From: Omphalotus guepiniiformis
Lineage: Eukaryota; Basidiomycota; Agaricomycetes; Agaricales; Omphalotaceae
Direction of reading: 5' to 3'
NCBI GenBank assembly: GCA_028554645.1
Contig: JAQOOI010000035.1
Location: forward strand, 25,155 to 89,154
Length of the DNA: 64,000 nt
Shown here: positions 12,086-22,840 of the stretch, piece by piece
Layout: each line of letters opens with the position of its first letter
How positions within the stretch are numbered: position 1 is the stretch's first letter
Notes under the pieces: model-generated
Database searches by the model: none
Seen by the model: only the letters and a program-made list of their open reading frames with translations
What the model was told of the DNA's origin: nothing
Made by a program: the position numbers and the translations under genes

Positions 12086-14766
12086 ATGTCTACTAGGAAT
12101 ACTGGAATGGGTTCTCAAGAGCCGAGCAGGTACAACCTGCGATGGGCTCAATACCAGACCACGGTTCCGCCATCTGAGGATGGCAGCAATACCCCAATGG
12201 CTCCAGGTGAGTCACCACTTAATACTCAACAATCCCCTTCTGTCACAGCCCCAATCTCTACTTATAGTGAGGTTGTGGGTGGGCGTGTTCCCTCTAAGGA
12301 TCTTAAGGGTGACAAGGCAAATGTTAGTAGTAAAAATACTAAAAATATATTTGTTTCTATCCCATCATTGAGTGACAACTCAGATGATGACAATCCCAAT
12401 CCATGGGTAATGGTGAAACCACGCCGTCGTATCTGAAGTTTGGATTCATACAGCTTGCGAGCTGTTCAGCATGCGAGCTGTTCAGCATGCGCCACGTGTA
12501 AGAAGCTAACAAAGGAACAAGAAACTGTCATTTGGCGAGCTTAGGAGCAATTGACTTCAGATTAGCAGAATCTCATTAAAGAGAGGATGAAATCTTTTAA
12601 GGCTACAGTGGAAGACTGTGGAGATACAACCAACTCTGAAGGAGTATTGTGAGAAGAGGAACATTCTTATAAAGGTAAAGCCATTGACCCTAGAAATTGG
12701 GGTGCAGCTGGTTTAGATGAATCTGAACTAGATGTGCAGCAACAGCGCAGTGCGTTGGAGCACTGGAATAGGGCTAAACCTATTGATACAATCCTTCCAG
12801 GTCCTAGCAACCATATAGTACCAGAGGTTCAGAACACTAGCAAACAGGTTTCTGATGTAGGTGATAAGCCAAAACTTCCCAAGACCAAGCAGAAACATTC
12901 TTGTGCTAAGGAGAAAGATTCACACAAGACTCAATGTGAGCTTTCAGAGCCCCTCACTGATCTTGTTTAAAATGAGATTGTTGATATTGTTAAAGAGTAC
13001 TCAATAAAACGGAAAAATACAGTAGGCCGTGTACAGCCTACTGACTCAAGTGACATGGCCCAGTTGAGACCTATCAACCAACTTGCCCCTCACAGCCACT
13101 TAGCTCGTGTTCTAAAGACTCCAACTAACCGCAAGCGGGAATCTCGTCATAACTCTGCTGGAGACCCTTCTGACTCTTTGTCAAGCTCCTCATCCTCTGA
13201 CAACAGTTCTGATGACTCTTCAAGTGATTCATCTAGTTCAGACTCATCAGTACTGGTCAGACACCACTATTGTTGCAGAAGACATCATAAAAAGAAGGTT
13301 TTGCTCAAACCCGACCCACCAGCTGCATATGACGGTTCAGTGAATACCTGAGATTTCCTTAAATTTGTCACGGAGGCTATGGCATATGTACATGATGGCA
13401 ATGTACCTCCAAAACGTTGTGTTTTCAAGATATCCAAGTATCTGTCTGGAAAAGCATATGAGTTTTATGTGGATACTATCTCGGATGCTCCATTTGAATG
13501 GCATACTCAGGAATTTTTTATTGAGCTGTACAACTATTGCTTTCCAGTGACATACCAGATTGATCAACACTGTAAACTCAAATGATCTTTCCAAAATGAT
13601 CGGAAGGTCCGTGATTATGTCACAGAACTTTGTGAACTCTTCAACACTGTTGGTCTTCTTGATGAAAGGGAAAAAGTACACAAACTGTGGGATAGTCTGA
13701 AAAGAAGCATTCAGCAAGACTTGTAGAAGGAAAAACTGAACCCTGACTTCTCTTCATTTAAGGAGGTAGCCCAACAAGCAGAGCTAATGGAGATTATTCA
13801 AGGCATTCAGCCTGACGAACATAGCCAGAAATCTAATGGCAATTCTAACATCAGTCAGATACAGATGTCTTGAAATCATAATCAATGCACCAATACTCAT
13901 TGTATGGTCAATACCATTCAGTCGAGACCTTCTTGTAACCATCAGAGCAATGGCAGTGGTCACAAACAGATGTCTCGTGGACACTCAGATAACAGTAGTT
14001 CTCGAAATAGATGAAAACCAGATCGTAATTGCAATGCCAAAAACAGCTGAAAACTTTCTGATAAGGAAAAAGATGAGTACCGAGCAGCCGGAAAATGTTT
14101 TCTCTGTGGCGAAACAGGTCATTTGTTGAGACAATGTCCAACAGCAAAAGTAGTTACCTCAGGTTCTGGAAATGGTCCACCTGGTGTACCTAACTTCAAC
14201 ATGGAATGGAACCTTGTTGATAACTCTCAAATTGAGGAACTCGCAGCTACCACTGAGGAAGCTACTGCAATTAGTCTCAGAATGATGGAATATGATGTGC
14301 TTACCGATGAGGATGACATTGATCTTGTTAGTGACATCTTTGACAAAGTCAATTGGGACTGAGCAGATGATTCTGTACATCAATGACTACATGAGTATGC
14401 AAAACCTTTATGCCGAAATGCTAGTGAAACTGACTTACCCCCTCTCAGAGTTATTAACCATTGTATTCCACTAATCGATGAGTCTAAAATCCTTCCTTGG
14501 CGACCATCTAGATGCCCTGAAATGTTCCGAGAACAATGGGCAGTGAAGTGGAATGCTTATCTTCGAAGTGGTTGTTGCAAAATGACTAGTGCAGATAACA
14601 CTGTCCCAATGTTAATGATTCGGAAACCAGGATCTGACCATCTACATACTGCAGTTGATCTTCGTGCTCAAAATGCCAACACGCACAAGCTATCCTCATC
14701 TCTACCAGACATTGATGATATTTTGCAAAGGACAGCTCATGCCAAGTACTGGTCAATCATTGATGG
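12086..14766 (+). pseudogene. Ty3/gypsy element D: gag and start of pol, nonsense-riddled
   Basis: One continuous reading frame holds gag and the beginning of reverse transcriptase with no frameshift detected, but with about a dozen stop codons (for example TGA 12434, TAA 12968, TGA 13349, TGA 13583, TGA 14360). Gag starts MSTRNTGMGSQEPSRY, has a Ser/Asp-rich tract (13160-13250), a capsid-like part (KRCVFKISKYLSGKAYEF) and a CCHC zinc knuckle CFLCGETGHLLRQC near 14098. The pol part reads NTVPMLMIRKPG and TAVDLRAQNANTHKLSS, the RT fingers. Every stop can be explained by one transition (CGA, CAG or CAA to stop, or TGG to stop). RT is interrupted at 14766 by element A and resumes at 25084. A 16-bp tandem duplication (gcgagctgttcagcat) lies near 12456-12487. 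Confidence 0.88.
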
Positions 14767-15307
14767 TGTTACGGCTATGCGCCGGAACTCCGGGTCAGAC
14801 CTCCAGTTTCTAGAACTTCCTTGATTTCTTCTTCCTGACATCTATTCAATCTTTCCATATGGTTCGCTTTACAAATTCACGCTTTCCTATTCGTTCTTAT
14901 TATTCTTTTCTACTCCGGACATCCGAACATCTCCGACGTTCCATGTCCTTATTGTTCTTTAGTTTCATTCTTTCTCACACTATTGTTTTATTACTCCGAG
15001 TATCTCCGGTAGAATACTCATATAAATACTTCACGCTTATACTGTATATACTTTAGTTTTAAATCAATTTAGTCTCCGGACTACTATCTTGAATTTTTCG
15101 TCTGAACTCTTATCTCTCCTCGGACTTCCAATCCGGGTGCAGCACGGGGGGCAGTATCAAAATAATACTGCCTACCGGGTGAAGTCTTGTTGCCGGAGCA
15201 ATTCAGAGCTCCTGGTTTATCTTGTCTTGTTCCTTTCGCACTTCTTCTCTTGGACCTCCTCAGAGGTCCTCGCTCTCTTACCGTCTCTAGTCCGCACGGA
15301 CTTAACA
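14767..15307 (+). repeat. 5' LTR of element A
   Basis: 541 bp, TGTTACGG...CTTAACA. U3 starts with three closely spaced CCGG-containing blocks (the third is mutated to CCAG in this copy). TATA box tataaata at 15021-15028. A second LTR at 24542-25083 and the two LTRs of element B are near-identical relatives. Confidence 0.95.
15021..15064 (+). promoter_or_regulatory. LTR promoter with TATA box and predicted 5' self-primer
   Basis: TATA box tataaata (15021-15028); 34 bp downstream of its start begins AGTTTTAAAT (15055-15064). This ten-base string is the exact reverse complement of the ten bases at 15310-15319 just after the LTR. If transcription starts at or near 15055, the RNA 5' end can fold onto the primer site, as in Tf1/sushi retrotransposons. 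The start site itself is inferred from TATA spacing. Confidence 0.6.
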
Positions 15308-15309
15308 GT

Positions 15310-15319
15310 ATTTAAAACT
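15310..15319 (+). promoter_or_regulatory. Primer-binding site, self-priming type
   Basis: ATTTAAAACT, two bases after the LTR end at 15307. It does not start with TGG, so it is not an ordinary tRNA 3'-end site, but it pairs perfectly with AGTTTTAAAT at the predicted RNA 5' end. The same pair is conserved in element B (47962-47971 and 48217-48226). Confidence 0.6.
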
Positions 15320-15342
15320 CTTCTCTGTGCTGCTATTTGATC

Positions 15343-16968
15343 ATGTCACAACATCCTACAAACCCTTTACTTGAGGCTTCACAGTCTCATGCACCATTTT
15401 ACCAAGGTCGCGATCCCAATGCTCTTCGTGAGCGGCGGAGATCCGGTCTGTACTCAGTTCGCGCAAGCAAATTCGTCTCATCAAGCCGAGGCTCACGCCT
15501 TTCTCAGCAACCTCCGGTCCTATCGACCTTATTTTCACCAGGTCATTTGCCTGGTTTTCGAAACCCTCCGATAACTCCGACTCGTCGAACTTCCACAATG
15601 CCGGGAGTATTACCGATACATGAAGATGTTTCCGATACTGCTCCTGAAGAGCAGAATGACGAAGACGATGACATTATCGCAGCGGCAACGGAAGGAGAGG
15701 CTGGGGATCAGCCAGAAGGAATAGGAGGTAATGGTGGGGATCCTGGAGAAGGCGATGAAGGTAATGGTGGTGGACCAGGCCGTGGAGGTCTGGGTGGACC
15801 TGGCGGACCTGGAGGACCAGGTGGAAATGGTGGCGGTGGACCGGGTGGTCCTGAAGGTCCTGGGGGACCTTCCGGGGGTACCGGTGGCACCAGTGATGAA
15901 GATTTTAGGCGGATGATGCAGGAGTTTCTTACCACTAGCATGGCTGGTTTTACTAACATGGCTAGGGCATTTAATACACAGGCATCCGCGGCTCTGGAGA
16001 GCAAATCGCGCTTGAAGGAGCCAGACGTTTTTGACGGCTCGGATCCGCGGAAGCTCCGGAATTTCATCATTTCCTTGGCTCTTCACCACTCAGATCGGCC
16101 TCAATATTTCTCTTCCGACGATCGTAAGATCACTTTCGCGCTCTCTTATTTGTCTGGATCGGCTCTGGAATATTCCCAGCCAGAGCTTCTGAATCCGGAT
16201 CCGGATGATCCTCCGGCATGGATGGTCAATTATCAGGCCTTCATGCAGGAGCTGATGGAAAATTTCAGAGAGTACGATATGGAAGCGGAGGCTGAGCAAC
16301 ACCTCAGTGGGCTCAAAATGAGGGATACAGATCGAATCCGTAATTACAATGTGAAGTTTGGAGCCTACGCAGCAATGGTTCTTTGGGATCAAGCTGCTTT
16401 ATGTTGGGCCTATTATCAAGGTTTGCCTTCTCGTATTAAGGACGAGCTAATGCGGATCGAGTATCCAAAAACCTACCAGGGGACCCGGAAAGAGGCCACC
16501 AAGATTGACGCTCGTTACTGGGCTCACTCTGCTGAAAAGCAGCGAGAACAGCGGACGTCTGGTGGAGGCTCCGGGAACTCCGGAAGTGGATCCTCCACTT
16601 CACAATCCGGTTCGCAGAAGAAGAAGAGTGGCAGTTCCAACAAGCCCTCCTCTTCCTCTAACAACCGCTCGAACTCCGGAAACTCCGGATCTGGTTCTGG
16701 TTCTGGTTCTGGCTCCGGTTCTAACTCCGGTAAGGCAAATTCCTCTTCGACCACGCCAAAGCCATACGCAGATAGGCTAGGAAAGGATGGGAAGTTGACG
16801 CAGGCGGAGAAGGACAGGCGCCGGAAGTTGAAGTTATGTTTCTTTTGTGGAGGTAATCATACTATGGATAATTGTGATAAGCGGAAGAAGTTGAACGAGG
16901 CTCGTGGACGAGCTTCGGAGGTAACTTTGGAGGACTCCAAACCGACTCCGAAGGAGTCGGAAAAATAG
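15343..16968 (+). CDS. gag: Gag polyprotein of chromovirus A
   Basis: Structural protein forming virus-like particles and packaging RNA; 541 aa, uninterrupted. The N-terminus is disordered and basic. Residues about 126-183 form a collagen-like Gly/Pro tract (GGPGGPGGPGG). The capsid region follows (KSRLKEPDVFDGSDPRKLRN, then FALSYLSGSALEYSQP). A Ser/Gly linker precedes a zinc knuckle at 499-511, CFFCGGNHTMDNC, spaced CX2CX3HX4C, one residue shorter than the standard CX2CX4HX4C. The start is the ATG at 15343, the first after the primer site. The B copy has the same protein with 540 codons once its inserted LTR is removed. Confidence 0.93.
   Translation: MSQHPTNPLLEASQSHAPFYQGRDPNALRERRRSGLYSVRASKFVSSSRGSRLSQQPPVLSTLFSPGHLPGFRNPPITPTRRTSTMPGVLPIHEDVSDTAPEEQNDEDDDIIAAATEGEAGDQPEGIGGNGGDPGEGDEGNGGGPGRGGLGGPGGPGGPGGNGGGGPGGPEGPGGPSGGTGGTSDEDFRRMMQEFLTTSMAGFTNMARAFNTQASAALESKSRLKEPDVFDGSDPRKLRNFIISLALHHSDRPQYFSSDDRKITFALSYLSGSALEYSQPELLNPDPDDPPAWMVNYQAFMQELMENFREYDMEAEAEQHLSGLKMRDTDRIRNYNVKFGAYAAMVLWDQAALCWAYYQGLPSRIKDELMRIEYPKTYQGTRKEATKIDARYWAHSAEKQREQRTSGGGSGNSGSGSSTSQSGSQKKKSGSSNKPSSSSNNRSNSGNSGSGSGSGSGSGSNSGKANSSSTTPKPYADRLGKDGKLTQAEKDRRRKLKLCFFCGGNHTMDNCDKRKKLNEARGRASEVTLEDSKPTPKESEK
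16942..16968 (+). promoter_or_regulatory. Gag-pol frame-change region with hairpin
   Basis: Gag ends at TAG 16966-16968 and pol is open in the -1 frame across the stop. Just upstream is a perfect 8-bp inverted repeat CCGACTCC-GAA-GGAGTCGG (16942-16960), followed by AAAAATAG. Element B has the same stem with loop AAA, so the stem is kept while the loop varies. A -1 slip on the A-run next to the stop would fuse pol to gag. The hairpin is 5' of the slip site rather than 3', which is unusual. Confidence 0.5.
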
Positions 16969-19900
16969 TCCGCAGCCCAGATGCCTCGACACGAAATTTG
17001 GGTTGCGTTGGCCACGATCGTGTCATCTCCGAGGTTACTCTCAACGCGTCCGCTCTTTTACACAACTCTGATTCGCTTGTATTACCACTTTGTATCAATT
17101 GGAGCTCCTCGGGCCTCAGGGGCCTCGTTAGGGAGCCCAACAATCAGTCTACTTCATTTTTGAAATTTTCTACATTACTTGATTCTGGTTCTTCTCATAG
17201 TTTCCTCGATTCAAAATTTGTTCATGATTATTTTCTTCCAGTAACTCCGGTTCCTCCGGTTCGACTACGCCTTCTTGATGGTTCAACCGCTTCTTCATTA
17301 ATTGAAGAGCTAGTTACTTTACCAGTTCAATTTCCTTCCGGAGAGACCTTGTCTCTTGACTTTTTTGTCACTTCTTTGGATTCGTCTTGTAAAGCTGTTT
17401 TAGGATACAACTTTCTTACCCGCTACAACCCGTTGGTTGACTGGGTCACAGGAGTTATTTCATCCCAGAACACTGACCAAACAGTTCCATCTCCCATTCC
17501 GCAGGCTGCATCTTCAACTCCGGTTGAGGTCGCGTCCATCGACGCATCTCCGACACCTACCTCTCGTCCTCGGAAGGCGAACTTTCCCTTTGAACCCATC
17601 TACTCATATCCAACCGTCACACAAATGGGAGCAAGAATTTCGGACCCGTCGGATCCGGATATTGCTTTTATTGGTGCTGCAGCATTCATACGGGCTTGCA
17701 AGGAAGCTGGACAAGATCCCATTGTGATCTACGGACGTCCAGTTGCCTCCGTTACTGGTAACACAGCATCTATCCATTCACCTGTTGATCTCTCCGGAAT
17801 ACCGGAAGAGTATCACAATTTTGCTGACGTTTTTGATGAAGGTCTTTCAGAAGTCTTACCACTGTACCGCCCTTACGACCTTAAAATCGACTTAGAGGAC
17901 AGTGCTGAACCTCCCCTCGGACGTGTTTACCCACTGTCCACGAAGAAACTAGAGGCCCTTAGGGCTTTCTTGGACAAGCATCTCGCCAACGGATTCATTA
18001 CGACCTCTTCATCTAAACACAGAGCTCCGGTATTGTTTGTTCCTAAAAAGAATGGCTCACTCCGTCTCTGTGTAGATTTCCGTGGCTTGAACAAGATCAC
18101 CCGCAAAGACCGTTACCCTTTACCATTAATTTCTGACCTCCTCGACGCTCCTAAAAAGGCGAAAATCTATACCAAGCTTGATCTTCGACATGCTTACCAC
18201 TTGGTCCGGATCGCCGAGGGAGACGAATGGAAAACTGCTTTCCGCACCAGATACGGCTCTTACGAATGGAAGGTCATTCCCGAGGGACTAACCAATGCTC
18301 CGGCGGCTTTTCAATGGTTTGTAAATGAAATATTTGCCGACTTACTAGACGTCTACGTTATTGTCTACCTGGACGACGTTCTAATCTATTCGGACAACCG
18401 AGCAGACCATCGAAAACATGTCCGCGAGGTTCTCCGACGCCTCCGGAAGCACAGCTTATTCTGCAATCCCAACAAATGCGTCTTCGACTCCGAAACTGTT
18501 GAATACCTCGGTTACATTCTGTCACCAGACGGTCTTCGGATGTCCGAGGAGAAGGTTAAGGCCATCGTCGATTGGCCCCTTCCTCGACCGGGACGCATCA
18601 AAGACATTCAGTCCTTCCTTGGTTTCTGCAATTTCTACCGCTGTTTCATTTTCAATTATTCTGGTATTGTGGTTCCACTAACTCGTCTTACTCGCAAAGG
18701 TATTCCTTGGAAATGGTCCGAGGAGTGTCAACATTCTTTTGATTCACTTAAATCTGCTTTTCTTTCCGCTCCTGTTTTAACTCACTGGGAACCTGACCGA
18801 CAGATAATCCTGGAAACGGACGCCTCGGACTACGCCATAGCGGCAATTCTTTCACTTCGTATGGACAATGGAGAAATCCATCCAGTCGCATTCCTGTCTC
18901 AGACCCTTCATGCCGCCGAGCTCAACTACGACACCCACGACAAGGAGCTCCTCGCCATCTTTGAATCTTTCCAACACTGACGGCATTACTTGGAGGGCTC
19001 CGCAACACCGGTTGACATGGTCACAGATCATAAGAACTTGGAGTACTTCAGTACTACCAAGGTCTTGACGCGCTGACAGGTTAGATGGAGTGAATACTTG
19101 TCTCACTTTAATATGGTAATCCGGTGTTGCGTCAAAAAGCCTTTCAGTACTGAAATCTATCAGATTGAAGTAAAAATGGAATGTTCAAGCATTGGAAACT
19201 GAACATAAAGGACTAGAGTCACCCCAGACTGCTAGTTAAGACATGAAACATACTTGTACCCACAATGCCTGAGTGTAGTGTTTGCTACAGTACTAAATCT
19301 GGTGCTAAGCAACTGTGACCAATGGGTTATACAAAGAGATACTAGTTATGCCTCTCCAGATGTGTTGGAATTCCAATGTTCCATACCAGATTGAGTTGGT
19401 CAGACCCACCCTCTAATAACTAGAGACTCTACCAAGTGTTGTTGACTGTAATCCAAGGGGTTGATGGATTTTCACTTCAATTGAACAACTATCTAAGTCC
19501 TTTGCACTGATCAAAAAGTTCCAGCTGGTCTTGCTAACTAAAGTTGGCACTATAAGATTGAATGCTGAGAATATGGGCAATCTTGAAGATTGTATTACCA
19601 GAGAAATATTGTACATTGAGTACTATGTGAACATAATGTCACTAAGATGAACTGCCAATCTGTGTAATAATGGAAGTAGATTCAAAGTTACATCTGCACA
19701 AATGAGTTAGATACTCAATACTAATGATGGAAGGAGTTAGATACTGAAAATGAGTATCTCTCTGGATCTGAGTATCTATCTGAAATTCAGTAACCCTCTG
19801 AACTTGATGAAAGACAAAGGCACTCTAATTGGAGGTCTTAGACGAAACTATGGGATAGAACACTGTCTCAGGAGAAGCTGAGAGCTATCCTAAACAAGAA

Positions 19901-22653
19901 ATATAACCTGAGTACAAATCTGACCAAAAAGAGATGTATAGGGGTAAAAATTGAAATACACAGCTACTGTACCTTACTGTGGCTGATAGAAACGATGAAG
20001 CATGGTCTAGATAAGCTCTAGAGCTTCTACACAACTCCTAATGCTACCCTAGTAGAGGAGAATGTGCCAATTTTGGAGAAACTTATAGGGGACCAGATTT
20101 GCAATGCACTGAGGAGAATGTCAACTGTCATGATACTGGTTGCTATTTACATGTTCTGGACCTTTATTTAGATACCCTGGGTACGCCCTAACACTCCTAG
20201 AATGCAGACAAAGCGATATATTTCTGTTTTTATACCAATCTATACCCAAATTTCCTACTTTTTGACTATCTAACTGGAAAATTACCTAGAAAACTACCTA
20301 AAAAGAATCCAATCTCTGCTCAATTGATACTTACTTACTTTTGACTCATTTACTGTTCAGATTACTCTTTTAATTTCGAGATATATGTTTGATTTTATGA
20401 TTTAGTATATATAGCTTACAGAGTATCTATTTAGATTTTCTTAAGCAAGTACTGCCCAAAGCTACAAGCCAAAGCAGGAAACCCTTCTTAGACGGAATAT
20501 AGCCTGGCTCTTTAGAGTTCAGTTCGAGAAATATCCAGTTGTGAAAACTTCTGTAAAGTTCCTTGTGGCAGATAAATTGAAAGAGATACTGAATCTTTGC
20601 TGAAACTGCTGTTCTGTCTGTGCTGAATCTGCCTGCTGAAACTGTCTGTGCTGCATCTGAAACTGTTCCCTGCATTGTCTGACCATTGGATCGAGTTTAA
20701 CATCGAGATTGATTGTCCTGAATCCCTCCTGAACCCTGAAAACCACCCCTACCTTCTGTCTGAATCTTGTGTTTTGAGATATCCTCTGCCATTTTTCACC
20801 CAGATTGAGATAAAGACATCTGTAACCCGGCAGATTCGAAGTTCAATTGTTGCGTCTAACTGTGCGGAATCTCTGACAACGCCAGTCACACCACACCCTA
20901 CATCATTTTTGATTTGAGTTGGATTGTGCTCATTTGAGTATCTCTCTCGTTCATTTCACAGTCATTACACCGGTTCCGACCGGGGCGCCTCGGAGCAAAA
21001 CCTGACGCTCTGACTCGACGTTGGGACGTCTACCCAAAAGAGGGAGATAGTACTTACACTACGGTCAATCCACAGAATCTGAAACCGATTTTCACCCAAG
21101 AACAACTATCGACTTCACTTCGAGCAACTTTCCTAGAAGGTCCGGTCCTTCACGCTAGTATCATTATGGATCTCGACAAACTACACCAGTCAATCCGGGA
21201 ATCTCTAGCTTCAGACCCGGAGTCCAAGGCAGGTATGTCACTTGCCAATGATGATGCTAACAAATGTTGGACTTTAGACAACTCCGGACAACTCCGGCTC
21301 GACAGTCGCATTTATGTTCCAGACTCGGGTGACTTGCGGCTTCAGGTACTTCGATATTTCCATAACCATCCACTTTCAGGACACTTTGGGCAGAACCGGA
21401 CACTCGAGGTCATCCGAAGACAGTATACCTGGCCTCGGATCCGAGAGTTCGTCCGGTCCTACGTGCAATCCTGCACTGTTTGCGGTCGCAACAAGAGCCG
21501 TAGACACCGGCCTTATGGTCTTCTTCAACCTCTCCCAGTTCCGGAACGTCCTTGGGATTCCATATCCATGGACTTTATTGAACAACTTCCGGATTCTCAC
21601 GGCTTTACAGCCATTCTAGTCGTGGTAGACAGGGCATCTAAGCAAGCCATTTTTATTCCTACTTTTGACACCATAACCTCCGAACAGCTAGCCAAACTTT
21701 TCGTCCTTCACGTATTCTCCAAACACGGTGTTCCTCGGCATGTCACCTCCGACCGGGGCTCCGAGTTTGTCTCGCAGTTTTTTAGGGCTTTAGGTAAAGC
21801 GTTGCAGATGGAGCTTCATTACACCTCCGGTTATCATCCGGAGGCTGATAGACAAACTGAACGAGCTAACCAAACTCTGGAACAGTACATCCGAATTTAT
21901 TGTTCTTACCAACAGGATGACTGGGATGAACTCTTGGCCATTGCAGAGTTTGCTTACAATAATGCTCCGAACGGCTCCACTGGCATTTTGCCCTTCTTTG
22001 CCAACAAAGGTTATCACCCAAACCTTTCAATACATCCGGAATACGACCTCGCATCCGACTGGGCTCGACAGTTTGTGGTCAACCTTGACGAGCTCCACAC
22101 TTTTCTATGCAATGAGATTACTCTTGCTCAGACTCGTTACAAGGAACAAGCTGACCGGCGGAGGTCCTCGGCTCCGGAATTTCCCATTGGCTCAGAAGTA
22201 TATCTTAACGCTAAGCACATTCGTTCTACCCGTCCTACAGCTAAATTTTCCGAGAAATATCTAGGACCATTTAAAATTCTAGCTCGACCTAGTAACCTTG
22301 CCTATACACTACAGCTTCCGGACTACCTCCGGTCCGTACATCCAGTATTCCATGTCTCTCAACTCGAACCAGCACCTTCCAACACCATCCCTAACCGCAC
22401 ACAACCTCCGCCTCCTCCAGTTGAGGTCAATGGTGAAGTTGAATACGAGATCACTCAAATACTGGACTCCAAGTTGGACCGGAGATGCCGGAAATGTCCG
22501 CTATTGTACTATGTCCAATGGCTTGGTTATGAAGGAACAGATGAAGAATTCTCGTGGATCTTAGCTGATGAACTTACGGCTGAAGACTACATCCAGGATT
22601 TCCATGTCCGATATCCGGACAAACCTGGACCTCTGTCGAAGTTGACAATCTGA
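16962..22653 (+). pseudogene. pol: Pol of chromovirus A (protease, RT, RNase H, integrase, chromodomain), disrupted
   Basis: Aspartic protease LLDSGSSHSF (about 17168), RT with VPKKNGSLRLCVDFRGLN and catalytic YLDDVLIYSD (about 18366), RNase H from about 18810 (ETDASDYAIAAIL). The frame stops at TGA 18978 (Trp in copy B) and TGA 19074 (Arg in B) and is cut at 19124 by an insertion. After excising 19125-20973 (insert plus target duplication) the frame continues exactly into the integrase part (ATG 21166): zinc-binding HHCC ending SCTVCGRN, core D-D-E with MDFIEQLP, TSDRGSEF and RQTERAN, and a C-terminal chromodomain (YYVQWLGYEGTDEEFSW). ADGQTER of copy B is ADRQTER here. Chromodomains of such elements bind modified histones and steer integration into heterochromatin. 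Confidence 0.93.
19125..20969 (+). mobile_element. 1.8-kb insertion in element A, short relative of element F
   Basis: Starts TGTTGCGTCAAAAAGC and ends CAGTCATTACA, flanked by the 4-bp duplication CCGG (19121-19124, 20970-20973); removing insert plus one duplicate restores the pol frame exactly. The first 330 bp or so match the start of element F at 58021 (shared ttggaaactgaaca, gactgctagtta, caactgtgaccaatggg, taatccaaggg), then diverge. No long ORF. A TATA-like gtatatatag lies at 20405. The TGT...ACA ends and 4-bp duplication would fit a solo LTR or a non-autonomous DNA element; I cannot decide. Confidence 0.8.
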
Positions 22654-22840
22654 TCGGACATCCTCGGATGTTGACGGTCTTGGTGTTTCTTTCTTTTTCA
22701 CTATATCTTTCCCTTACTATCACGCTTATCTCGTTGTAAAAAACAGACATTTATTTATATACAACAAAACAAAAAAAAAAAAAAAAAAAAAAACAAAAGA
22801 CATTACAACCCATTTCTTTCTATCTACATTTCATTCCTAT

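Noticed and set aside
15708..16070. Proline-rich minus-strand frame (and its twin at 47209-47574)
   Set aside because: Antisense of the Gly/Pro tract of gag; no start, splice or motif support.
19125..20969. Insertion in A as a group I/II intron or host exon
   Set aside because: The 4-bp CCGG duplication, TG...CA ends and similarity to the start of F show a transposed element.
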